From Fratercula arctica (taxonomy: Eukaryota; Chordata; Aves; Charadriiformes; Alcidae), in the NCBI GenBank assembly GCA_947846985.1, contig CANTUZ010000003.1:52302096-52366095 (forward strand): 64,000 bases of DNA. Direction: 5' to 3'. Shown here piece after piece: positions 1 through 10,835 of this stretch. The notes under the pieces are model-generated. The model did not search any database. It saw only the letters and a program-made list of their open reading frames with translations, and was not told the DNA's origin. A program made the translations under genes and the position numbers. How positions within the stretch are numbered: position 1 is the stretch's first letter; every line of letters starts with the position of its first letter.

Positions 1-1044
1 TGTTGAGATCACAGTAATAATAGCAGTGAAAAACAAGTGGGAAGTGACTCAGAAAATCTCCATGTAAATTTTTATTTGGGGTGATGTTAATATTTTCACT
101 AAATGGGTAGAAGAAAACCACAGTAAGAATTCCAAACATGAAGGAAAAATTCCTAAATTCCCATTAATTTATTTAGCCAATGTTATAATTAATACTGCTC
201 AATGGTTTCAAGACAAAACATTTTCCTTTAGGAGAAAAAAATTCCTGTGAATATGTTTTTCATGAGAAGACTGGAATTTTAAAACTTTAAATTTCTAAAA
301 ACAAGTCTTCTCAAATTTCTCTTTTCTTTCTGTTTAAGACAGGATTTCCTTTCAGAATAATTTTATGCATACAAAAAAATCACTTAAAATTACTTTCTTT
401 GTAATAATTTATGGGCTCTTTAGAGTTTATTTTTGACTAAAACAAATGTATGACTGCCCTCCCCTCCCTTACTACTTCTCTCTTAAGTGTTGAAACCATA
501 AGTTTGAATATCATTGCTTATAGAGGCATAAATTTGCAGTTGTCAATGGCTGCTCTCTGATGACAACTGGAAAATGCCATAGAACACATGATGTTCTTAA
601 ATTAGCTAGTCCGTGCATTTTAAGCCCAGAAAGAATTGTTTATTCCTTGGTGAAGAACACAGAGAATTTTTGAATTATTAGAATGAAAAACATGCAGCTG
701 TCAACTCTTGGGTGTGAGAGAATGCATTTATTTTCTTGGAGCAGAGGGAAAACAACGAATTGATCATCTGGATTTGTGTCCTGCAAACCTAGGGGGAATA
801 GGGAAAACATAAATACCCCATCATAACTGTCAAAACATGAATGATATTTGGTATGAACAAGACCCAGCAACAGATAAATTTTACCAACAGTAAGACATAG
901 AATGGGATATGTAAAAATAGCATAATTATACACTGAGAGAGCGAGCTAGCATAAATGGACAGACATCCCTCTCCACTGTAAGATCCCCTTTACAGTGTGT
1001 GCTCTTCTCTGCTTTGGCTTCTGTCATTTCGCCCAGCAGCAGCA
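1..1044. other. AT-rich unique sequence, no gene seen
   Basis: I recognise no gene, repeat or RNA here. The sequence is strongly AT-rich with many short A and T runs and stop codons in all frames. The longest open stretch (640-933, minus, 97 codons) has no recognisable motif and a composition expected from AT-rich non-coding DNA. Confidence 0.6.
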
Positions 1045-1235
1045 ACATCAAACTTACTGGTCTGTAATTTTGGGATTCCTCCTGGGTCCCTTTATAAAGA
1101 TTGGTGTCAAATTTGTCACACTCCATTCTTCCAGCACCAAGGTTAGCTGAAATGATACATCACACACAGCAACTATTTTAGCAATTATATAGTCTAATTT
1201 CTTCAGACTTTCGGTTAAAAAAAAAGCCTAGTCAG
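1045..1235 (-). mobile_element. Ancient CR1/L3-like LINE fragment, start of reverse transcriptase domain
   Basis: Reading the minus strand, one frame (about 1215 down to 1075) gives residues resembling the N-terminal end of a CR1-clade reverse transcriptase: 'EEWSVTNLTPIFIKG' (in CR1/L3 elements roughly 'PEDW..ANVTPIFKKG'), preceded by a leucine- and isoleucine-rich stretch (SLKKLDYIIAKI) where the family has 'VLRELADVIA'. At about 1070-1075 the frame shifts and the next frame continues with NYRPVSL (1049-1069), the conserved RT block 1 motif. At least one frameshift and an in-frame stop just upstream show it is dead. The preservation only at protein level suggests great age. Sequence up to about 1900 could be more of the same element, but I cannot match it. 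It may belong to CR1, L2 or L3; the exact family is not resolved. Confidence 0.7.
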
Positions 1236-4200
1236 ATGTTAGCACAGATGCAAGCCATTTTCCCTGTATTGCTGTCACTTTACCTTTACCTTACTTTTTC
1301 TACAAACTGGTCATCTATCACCCCATCATCTTTTTGGTAGACCTCTGGCCACTGCCTTTAGTTTTATTTTTTTCAGCTTCAATAAACTGATCTTCAAAAT
1401 ATTTCGGTCAGCCACATTGTGGTACATATGATTTACTTTCAGCTTTCCCTGTTCAGACATTGCTTTTTTTTTTTCTCTAGTAAGTCTCACTGATTCTTCT
1501 TTTTGACCACACTGATGTAGAAGAACCGGGGAAGAGAATTCCTTGTGTAGCAGTCTTTGTTAGTAGTTGGAACATATTTGTTGTAAAACTCGACATGAAT
1601 CAAAGTGTCCTGTGAGTATTTTACCCATTTAACTACTCTTTTTAATGTCCTTCTAACCAGCTTCCTCAACTTTATCTAGCTCCAGTTTCTGAAGTTAACT
1701 GCTTCCATGGTGGATATTTTTGATGTAGGTCTTCTTATCAGAACACTGACCGTGGATGCCTTATGGTCACTTCTGTGTCACTGCATGCAGGTTTTGGAAA
1801 GGGTTGATCTCCAACACCCCGTCAGTACCTTTTGCACAAAAATATGATGTTGCTGAGGGCAGAGGGCCAACAGTAGTATGATCTTCTCTGTGATGAAGGG
1901 GAAAATCCGAGCCTAGAGCTAAGTAAATATACTTCCAGATTGCTTTATCAGTGGAAGGAAAACATACTGCATGACAGCAGCATAATCGGACACTTGCTGA
2001 TCATATGCCAGTGTCCCGTAGTTGTATACGAAAAACCTGCTTTTTTGTGGATAGTTATCTGTTGCAGCACACAGCTGCTGTATGTAGACATAAACTGCAG
2101 ATCCATTTTACATCAGTAAGTTAATATCAGCAAGCCAAACATAATAATAGAGTACATACTTTTCTCATGATAATTAATCATTGAATAATTACACAAATTT
2201 AAAAGCTTATCGTACTGAAACAGACATTGTTTTAAATGGGATAGTTACTCTGAGAAATTACAAAATTTAGCACATAATATTTACAAAGGCAAAGAGGAGC
2301 CAAGTGGTAAAAAACCTTTTTATCAGTGAATAAAAATCATGGCAGCGAATGTAACAGAAGCTTCAGGTAACCACTTCAGATGTTAGTATCTACATGGCAG
2401 ACACCTAAGATTGTATGACATGACTATAGAAAAGCTGATCCAGCTGGCATCAGGCTATGGCCCTGAGCAGTTATGAGCACTTGTGTGCATGCCAGTGACA
2501 AGAAGTTAATGATAAAGAAATTTTATGGGTTTAATCTTCAATAGTGCTTACAGGTGAAATTACTTATTATTTTCTAATTTCCTCTCTGGGCTTAATTCTG
2601 ACACCATTCTAATGCTACATGTGATAGCAGTCTGTATATGAGTTTTTAAGTTATGTTATAACTAATATAAAAATTCCATTAATTTCAAACTTTGATGTAA
2701 AGTTGTTTCTTTTGACTGAGAAAAATCGTAGGAAAAAAGTATCTCTTCATGGCAGGTTTTATTTCATAAAAATGGCTTCAGATTGTGTTTTCCCAGGAGG
2801 CAGTATAATCTTCACCTTATGAACATAAGCAATCCCTCCTGGGAAAAAAATAAAAGTGAGGAGGCAACTCGTGCTGTGAAGGAGAACGAAGGCTTTGAGG
2901 ACCCAGGCTAGACCTCTTCAGGGGACCACAATCACATTTCAGGCTTTTTCTCATAGATTTTTTCTTTCCTGTTTTCCCATTGAGATTTCCCCTGTATCCC
3001 AGTTTTGTGTGGGACGCTGGAAAGCAAAAATGTAACTGCAGTTCATGTATCTCATGATGTCTCTGTGGAAAGCTGTACCATATTCCTGCTTCAATTCTCT
3101 GGCACATTTTCACCTCAGTTGAAGAACTGGGACCCTCTGTTCACCAACTAGGACTTACTATACTAAGATGAGTGAGCCACCTCTTATTTACTTGTGTAAA
3201 CAAGAAGATGGTTGTGTTGCCATCCACTCGGTCTGGCTGAACACCAAGCAAGTGCTTCAATGCATTTGGGAAAAAAAAATGATCAATTTTTGTCCCTTTT
3301 AGTTATTTTCTTTCTGCAAAGTTCTCTGGTTCTACTGAGGACATGGGACAAAAATGAGTGAATATCAGGAGGGTAGCTATTTCTGTGTGAGAAGGTTATG
3401 ATAGAAATTATTAGAAAAAGTATTTTCATCTGAGTCTTCCAGGCCAGTTTTGCAGACCTAGAAGATTAAGAACAGAGCTGTGGTCAAACCTTGTATTTTA
3501 AACAAAATTTTTCATTGAGATTTCTTAAGATGTTAGTGTAAGAATATTTCAGATATTCTGTGTTTAATTGAGGGTGATATTAGCACTCATGGTGATAAAA
3601 TGTGATTAAATAATTTTGAAGTCAGGTACTCATATTAGTTAAAATATGCAGAATACAGAGAATTATAAATGCTATTTACTAGACAGGATTAAAGAAATAG
3701 CTAAGTTTGTAAAAATCATCCCTGAGGGACTGAGATGTGTCTAACCTATTTATAACCCTTTCTTGTCCTCTTAAAAAGCAAATCTTTACTTGAAAAATAA
3801 TATAATGAAATTCAACCTGCTGTGGAGAGGTCAGTTTCAGGGACTCTTGTCCCTGCTGGCAAGTGACTCAGATGATAAATTGCCAGTGCAAATCATCAGA
3901 TTGATGCCTGGCAAGAACTGGAGCTGGCCGTCTTCAGTACTTTTTAATTAGAAGAAAAGAGAAATATTTTTTCTATTTATAAGGGAAGAGTGCTGCAAAG
4001 AAGTAGGCAGAGGGCATGAGGAAAAGGGGAAAATGCTCTGAAAGGCTCATTTGCATCTCAGCCAAAACCAAGAGTCCCAATGGTAATGAGGTTGGGGGTG
4101 GGAGGGGAGAGAAGAGAACGACCCTGCTCATTCATCAGCCTGTTCATTTTAACTCAAGCTTCCAGGTAGCTTTCCTATGGCTTCTCCCAGATCTTTGTGC

Positions 4201-4962
4201 AGCTGTTGTAACAATGCTAAGGATAGATTCCCCTGCCTCCTATTAAGAGGCACAGTCTGAAGTAACTTGAAAAGGGCATATTTTTAGTTCAAAGACCTGA
4301 ATATAATTCAGGCTGGTAAGTGCAAAAACTTCTCGGGAAAGAGCCAAGTGCTTCGATACAGCAAAATGGCATCCATATCAAAGGAAACTGGAAACCTTCC
4401 AGAGCTACAAGGAAATCCTACAAACTCTTTTGTAAACATTTCAGCTTCGAGAAACTCTGTTGGTGACACAGCCAAAGATCTCTGCCAGATTTTCTAGAGG
4501 GCTGCTTTGCTGAGCGAGCCTCCCAAGTACTCCTGCACAGAAACACAAGCCCGAAGATCCTCAGGACTCCAGTAAAAGTAAGAAAAAGACCATATAGGAC
4601 ACAACACAATCAACGATCCTCCCTGTAGCTATGGAAAATTTCACATTCAGGTTGCACTTTTGAGAATATCTCTTGATTGTAAGGGGAGCAAAATGTCTGA
4701 TTCCCCAGATCAGTGTTCATTTGGACAGAAATAGTCCTGTCCTAGTCAATTGCAAACAAGAAAAAGAGCTTTAGTCAGAAAAAAAAGAATTGCAAGAGGG
4801 GTCCTGACTCTTGCTCCTAATAAATAAAGAATATCCTAAACAGTTCCCCAGTAAAGGACAACGGTCTTACCTAGGTTCTGTGAAACTGAAGAAAAAATTA
4901 AACTATCTAGGTGAAATAAGTAATTCAGGCAGGTCTCTTCAGACAAGCAAATCAATAAGTAT
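1236..4962. other. Unique/undetermined sequence, no gene recognised
   Basis: No gene, RNA or clear repeat. At 1400-1900 composition is more mixed than in the flanks and could be older transposon sequence upstream of the RT fragment on the minus strand, but no motif supports that. Short open frames at 1487-1669, 2817-3113 (minus) and 4016-4246 (plus) show no family signature. A purine-rich block lies near 4080-4120. Confidence 0.5.
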
Positions 4963-5100
4963 TCACAGAATCACAGAATGGTAGGGGTTGGAAGGGACCT
5001 CTGGAGATCATCTAGTCCAACGCCCCTGCCAGAGCAGGGTCACCTACAGCAGGTCGCACAGGAACGTGTCCAGGTGGGTTTTGGATGTCTCCAGAGATGA
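4963..5100 (-). mobile_element. CR1 LINE, 5'-truncated 3' end
   Basis: Starting at 4963 the plus strand reads 'cacagaatcacagaatgg', which is two ATTCTGTG-type tail units in reverse complement, followed by 'ggttggaagggacctctgga' and the 'gatcatctagtccaacgccc' block that defines the CR1 3' untranslated end. Homology runs through 'gtgtccaggtgggtttt' and fades at about 5097-5105. The element is therefore inserted on the minus strand and keeps only about 140 bp. Its 3' end, including the 'gccagagcagggtcacc' stretch, is the same subfamily as the plus-strand copy at 59598-60038. Severe 5' truncation is normal for CR1. No coding capacity remains beyond a few codons of the ORF2 C-terminus. Confidence 0.95.
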
Positions 5101-7149
5101 GAAGGTTAAAGTTCCAGGGAAGTTCACATTTAATTCCACTGCTTCCCTGTTTATGCAGGCTGTCTTACCTTTTAGAGTATATAACTCATTACATACCAGG
5201 CCAAACCATTAGTGTTTGAAACTACAGCAGCCTGCCAGTCTCTTTTCACATAAAAATTAAAATAAAAATACAATTCCTTCATAGTGCTTCAGACAATTCC
5301 TTCAGGCACTAGGTGATTAAAAAGCAGTGCTGTGTGGGATCGCTGATTATTTTTGCTGCTCTTTTTTTCTCTGTTTGATTGCTTCTGTTTGTAGAGATGA
5401 ACAGGAGGAGCTATGATGAGTGGTGGCTGGTTGCGGGCTGGTTGAGTTGAGTATGCTTTTGCTTTTTCTAATTAGGATGACAGGCAACTCATTTTTTCAT
5501 GATGTCATCGTTAGGTGGTTTGGTTAGTTTCAAATCCTTTTAACATCATTAACTTTATTTTTATTAACTGATTTCAATTAATTATTTCATTTTATTCTAA
5601 AGTTCAAGCTTATAGAGAGGAAGAGAGTATTTCTTTCTCTCTTTGGTAACTATATTACTTGATATATTTTTTTTTCCTGGAAGATCTCAGAAGATCTTCA
5701 GTGTTAAATTTCTAACTTTTTCTTTTGTTCTGTCCTTTTCCCAATATGTCCTTTGAGCTCCATCAGTGTTTAAAAGGAGTGAGAATTCTCTCAACTGTGT
5801 CCATTAAGAAAGTCTTTCAGCTTTAATATGATTTATTTAAAATATATAATTAATCCTTACAGAGAACTTTCAACCTTGATTTGTCACTGTTCTTTTTAAA
5901 ATATTGTGAGGATCAATCCTACATCCTTTCAGAGTCAGAACTTAAAAGTTACACCGAAGATATTATTATATTTTTAAAGTAAAAGATGCTATTCATACCA
6001 AATTGGTATTTAATCCTAAACTTTCGTCAAAAGCAGAATATGAGTTATTTGTAAATGGGGAAGATACACCTGGTCTAAATGCTGGGGGGGCTGGGAATTG
6101 GGAGGGAGAGACTCAAAGAAGAAATATCTGTCTTCAGGACAGTCTGCTACTGCTAGCAAGGAGAATATGTCCGGTAACAGAAACCATCTGAGAGTCCTTT
6201 GGGAGATGTCAGGAGCCAGAGGGTTCTTACCAGGCCTCAGAAGACTCTGGCTTGACCACAAAGACTGCAACATGACCAAGTGCTAGCTGATGCTGGGTAG
6301 AGCTTCACAGCTACCGTTCTCTTTGAGGATGTTCAAAACTACCAAGTGTTCCCTCTTACAGACTCTCTGTGGTAAATAGTGTTATAGCACTGGCTGGCAA
6401 CTTGTATCAGCTTTTAGTATTCAATAATATCCAAGTGAGGATCAGCAGGCGAGACCACACACTAACGAACATGAAGAAACATGTTTGAAATGAGTAGATA
6501 AAAATTCCAGCAGGGCCAGAGGGATATAAACCCCCTACGAGTGAACTGAGGAATTAAATTGTGTCTCCGTGTAGTTGCCTATGCAAATGTGCCTTTTACA
6601 CCTCCCCCTCTGAAAGGTTTCAAAGGTCTCACCCAATCTACACTGACTGTTGGAGGAAAGGCGACACTATTCCCATAGTGTTTACTTGTTATGTAATTGT
6701 ATTGTAATGCATGGTATTACTTTATATGGTATTATTTTATATGGTATTAAACACCAATGAAATCATAGTGAGGCTTGGGGAATGAGCCAATACAGTCTCT
6801 TCACAATTCCTCCTACTTTTGTTTCCAGCAGCCCTGGTATGTTCATGTTGGGCCACTTCTGCTCATTTATATCTAACCCCACCCAGAAACTACTAGGATA
6901 AAAAGTAGCATCTTGCTAGAGCAGAGTGGTTTCTGATGATGTGCCCCTCAATATTTCAATTCCCCTAAGAGAGGTCTCTGAGACGAGATTAAATTGAGGT
7001 GCTCACAAATACAACTGACTTCAGTGGCAGTGTCTTTCATACCTAGAAAGAATGCAAAACAAAAAAGAAAAAAAAGTTAAGCGCTCTGGAAAAATTAAGA
7101 CTGGGCTTGCAAACTTAAAGGGCACTTTCAATAGATTGGGGAGTTTAAA
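5101..7149. other. Unique sequence, no gene recognised
   Basis: AT-rich with pyrimidine runs (5360-5380, 5670-5680) and a small inverted repeat around 5682-5701 (8-bp arms GAAGATCT/AGATCTTC). A 15-bp tandem repeat at 6711-6750 is listed separately. Overlapping open frames on both strands at 6003-6286 have no recognisable motif. No exon, promoter or RNA gene is supported. Confidence 0.5.
6711..6750. repeat. 15-bp tandem repeat, about 2.6 copies
   Basis: Units 'atggtattactttat' (6711-6725) and 'atggtattattttat' (6726-6740) differ at one base, and a third partial copy 'atggtatta' follows. It looks like a small minisatellite produced by local slippage. No function is implied. Confidence 0.85.
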
Positions 7150-7265
7150 AGCTATCTCTCTGCATTTCAGTTCCTTGGCTGTGGAATGGGGTGATTCATA
7201 CTGCCTAATTTCACAAGACAATCTCGTTCATATTTATGAAGCACTTCAGATATTTTCATGAGAGC
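7150..7265 (+). mobile_element. MIR/CORE-SINE-like relic
   Basis: The order of short blocks matches the amniote MIR-type SINE layout: 'ctctctgcatttcagtt' (family 'ctctctgcctcagttt'), then 'tgtggaatgggg' (family 'tgtaaaatgggg'), 'catactgccta', and finally 'tgaagcacttcagatatttt' (family 'taaagcgctttgagatcctc'). Spacing between blocks fits. Divergence is high, so this is an old fossil insertion. It may be a reptile/bird relative rather than mammalian MIR itself. The call is by eye, without alignment scores. Confidence 0.55.
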
Positions 7266-7679
7266 ACCATCCTGCAAATACATGTGGGAAGTCACAGTGG
7301 TGAAGTTTGCCAGCTCCCTCTAATGTAGGTGTGTATAAGGTCCTCTGTTAGCTCAAGAGGTGCAGGTCTGTGAGGCAGACCCAACGTGTCCAGCCTCGCT
7401 GATGACATACACAGGTGTCGATACAATGCCATGTGATAACAGTTCTGATTTTTTTCTCACTGTTCTTTTGTCTGGAAAATTATGCGCAAGAAATATATTG
7501 CTAATGGAATTTTAACACTCCAAAAAGAAATATTTACAAGCTATGAAGAACTAGAATTAAAATTACTGATACACGTAGAGAAAATAATTTGAAGCTGTGA
7601 TTTGAATAGATTAATATTAAATATGCTGGTAAAGCAAGGTGTAGTTGGGCACTAAAAATCAATGGGCACATTGAGTCAT

Positions 7680-7750
7680 TTGAGTGTTAATTTCTCTACG
7701 GCTCCATTACCTACCTGTAAAATGGATATGTTGCCTGCTCTCACAAACAC
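7680..7750 (+). mobile_element. Second MIR-like relic (core segment)
   Basis: The stretch 'gttaatttctctacggctcc' followed by 'attacctacctgtaaaatgg' repeats the 'ctctgtgcctcagtttcc...tgtaaaatgg' core of MIR-type SINEs, in the same orientation as the relic about 500 bp upstream. The 3' half is not recognisable. Because the conserved block is short, chance resemblance cannot be fully excluded. Confidence 0.45.
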
Positions 7751-10586
7751 AATATTTATTGGTAATTGTGATACATTTTAAACAGAGGCATCCATACAGA
7801 AATTAATTATTTTTCTAGTCAGTCTAGACTTAACTGATGTGTGGAGAATAAGACCAGAGGCTATACCATGAATAGCAAGGTTACATACAAATTGAGTAAC
7901 TCCTTATTCATTGAATGAGACAGGAAACAATAAAATATGATAATTTAATTGAAGTTACATCACAGTGCAAATGCACAAGGGATGAAAAGTTCTGCATAGT
8001 CTAGCTTAACTTCTAAAGCTTTCTGCTTTTGATTTTGCAAGCTGAATATTCTTCTAACATTATGAGGACCTTTACCGTGCCTTTTTTTGCTCATGTTATT
8101 GCTACTTATTGAACACCAGTTCATGTCTTGTGCTTATCATATTGTCCTCAACAGCAATCCCTGTGGCTTGCAGCTCCAGGAATTTCACAGCTAAAACAGT
8201 GGCCCCCAGGAAAGAACAGGTGTGACACTGCCCACAGCATCCCAGCTCTTCATGGGAAGGAGCAAGGTAGTAAATACTCCTGTAGATAATTCAAGACAGT
8301 GAAACATGTGATAGTCAATGTAACTGTACTCTAAAAAGGCACGATAGTAACAGAATCAGGGCACTCTCAATTGTGTGAGTCTGTCTTACTTGACAGTAGG
8401 TTTCTTTTTTAAAGAAGCTATCAACACTAGCCAGTGATTATGCTCTCCAGTGCTATTCAGGCTTGACTACATTGGTGATTTGATGGGCATGATCATTCAC
8501 AGTAAAAAAGCAAACAGACAAAAAAACCCCCCAAACTCCAAGAATAAGAGTTAGGTCGCAGCCACAGTTGATGGTAAAAAGGAAAACAGAAATAGTCTCT
8601 GTGCCTTTTCATCAGGGCACAAATTTATCCAAACCCTGGCAATTACATAATCAGGCCTTATGGGAATTTTTGTTTTCACTAAAGCTTAAACTTATAAAAC
8701 CCAAATATTTGAGGATAGTATGTTAATGTTTCTTGCCCTGAACAAAATCAGGTTGAGCCAGATTGTCTATCTGCTTTGAATATATACAATGGCTTAATGG
8801 TAAGGGGAAATACAGCCAGTGTAGCTCGGGAATGGTAAGAAGTGGAGCAGTATGAAAGAGCTCAAACCCTAGAAACTGGAAATAATGTGACAAGATAACA
8901 CTGCCCAGGTAGGCAGAGAATAAGAAAAAGAGCAAGAAAGAGACCAAGCCATCTCCTCTCTATGTTCCTCAGAGATTGCTCTGAGGTGGTGGTTTCAGAA
9001 AAAGCAGAGAAGGCAGATGTACAAAGGAGCTAACAAAACAGGTGAAGTTTTCCTCCACTTTGTAAACAAGTTAGTGAGAAACGCTGGTCGGAGGCTGCCA
9101 GCTGTTACAATGATCTGCCGTAGTGGCAGACTGGCAGAAACAGGCAGAATTCTGCTCTCCGCTCCTGGCATGACCAGAATGTGTGAGTGTAAGAAATCGT
9201 GTCGGTCTGCTGGTGTGTCATCATGCTGATGGCATAACAACAGCCACTTGACCTTCGTGTCAAAAAAGTATAGCCGTCCCCGACCTGCCTTTCCTTTATA
9301 TCTTACTGAAACTTGAAGCAGACACTCCTGGAGCATCCATCAGGCATTAGCTTTGCTTCACACTAATAATACTGTTGTGGATCAAGGATCTAAGGGTGAA
9401 GACATTTGCTGGGAAACTTCATCTCTGAGCTTTTAGGTAACATATTTATTTGTGTTAAAAGGCTATTTCTGCAAGAGGCAGCTTTTGCCGTCATGGAGGT
9501 ATTTGACATATTATAGGACTCACTGGACTCCATATGTCACCCTGCCAGCTACTTTAAATTGAAAGCCAGACGGTTTTAGAACTTAAGATCAAGAATTTAT
9601 GTTTATTTGCAGAGAATCCATGGTATATTATTTTTGTCACTGGTTAATCATTTGTCACTTTAAATCCTAGTGAAAATAAAAAACCTGACTGCTTGTGATT
9701 GAATGGTATTTATCCACACTAATTAATTATTTTTAACACCTAAACATGTGAAAGATTAAGCTGCCTTTGAAACAGAAATTGAAACTTTTAAAATCCCAAT
9801 AGGTCTTGTAAAAACATGGTAGGAATTGAGGTAAAGTTACCAGTACTAATACTGTAGGAACATGATGTTCTCAAATACCTTAAGGGAAAAGATACAGACA
9901 AAAATACAAGAATATTTAAATATGTATATACCCCCCTATGAGTAGCACACTGCTCTCTACCCTGGCAACCCACCGAATACAGAATTTAATTGCAAGTTTT
10001 GGTACTCCTACTTCTCAGCGGGACATGCTCCACCAACCCAGGGAAGGAGGCTAGAATAGAGGCAAAGAAATGTGGTTTAGCATGACTGCCACAGCCCCTT
10101 CTAAGCTCCTGGCTACTACAGGGGCTCCAGCTCTGCTCAGAATAAATGGTTCTTGCTGAGAAGCTTGCTCATTTTAGCAGTTGTGTCTAACTCATTACAT
10201 AGTGATTCCACCTCTAGTTTTCTGGTGAGGCCACCCAGAGGTGTCTGTTTGTTTCTTATCAGATGTTCGTAGGGGGCTGAGGGACTGTTCTAGTAGCAAA
10301 GGATGTCTCATTTGGCAACTTCTTGGTTATTGGAAACTGCCTTATCCCAAGGTGACAGCTTTTTGTCTTCATTCTGTTTTTACTTGAAATCTATTCCCTC
10401 TTCATATTCTGCCCATGGTTTATCACATCAGAGCTGAGTGAGAGTGAAGAGCAGTCTGAATTATTTTTTTTGTACAGTAATCATTCATAGGCACAAAACT
10501 GCCATTAAATTCCCCAAGCATGACAATTTTGATAACAGTCCTATAAGACTTAGATGGGTTCCTAGGTCTGATAGTCAACTGGTTAT
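7751..10586. other. Unique sequence with one CpG cluster, no gene recognised
   Basis: Mostly AT-rich unique DNA. The segment 9640-9760 has several homeodomain-like TAAT motifs ('actaattaattattttt' at about 9718) in a low-complexity-free context. A CpG-containing block at 9061-9300 is described separately. Open frames at 8723-8947 and 9788-9973 (minus) look like chance frames. Confidence 0.5.
9061..9300. other. Local CpG cluster in CpG-poor DNA, function unknown
   Basis: I count nine CpG dinucleotides in 240 bp, where most surrounding 60-bp lines have none or one. Both strands carry an open frame across it (plus 9017-9229, minus 8995-9336), but neither translation has a motif I recognise. It may be a younger insertion, a fragment of a pseudogene, or an unmethylated regulatory element. 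No TATA box or splice signals define a gene here. Confidence 0.35.
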
Positions 10587-10835
10587 GTTCTTTATCAGGG
10601 AGTGTAGTGATAGGACAAGGGGTAGTGGTTTTAAACTGAAAGAGGGTAGATTTAGATTAGACATGAGGAAGACATTCTTTGTTGTGAGGGTGGTGAGGCA
10701 CTGGAACAGGTTGCCCAGAGAAGTTGTGGATGCCCCATCCCTGGAAGTGTTCAAGGCCAGGCTGGATGGGTTGGAACTAGATGATCTTTAAGGTCCTTTC
10801 CAACACAAACCACTCTATGATTCTATGATTCGATG
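10587..10835 (+). mobile_element. CR1 LINE 3' end with intact C-terminal ORF2 segment
   Basis: From about 10587 the plus strand encodes the C-terminus of the CR1 reverse-transcriptase ORF in one open frame: '[20 protein letters not shown]', then '[19 protein letters not shown]' and '[12 protein letters not shown]', ending at a TAA (10789-10791). The usual CR1 3' sequence follows ('aggtcctttccaacacaaac') and the tail 'ctatgattctatgattcgatg'. The copy is 5'-truncated to about 250 bp. The tail units read ATTCTATG rather than ATTCTGTG, so this is a different CR1 subfamily from the copies at 4963 and 59598. It cannot retrotranspose by itself because the endonuclease and RT catalytic parts are missing. 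Confidence 0.95.

Noticed and set aside
5682..5701. Small inverted repeat GAAGATCT/AGATCTTC
   Set aside because: Arms of 8 bp are common by chance in a window this size.
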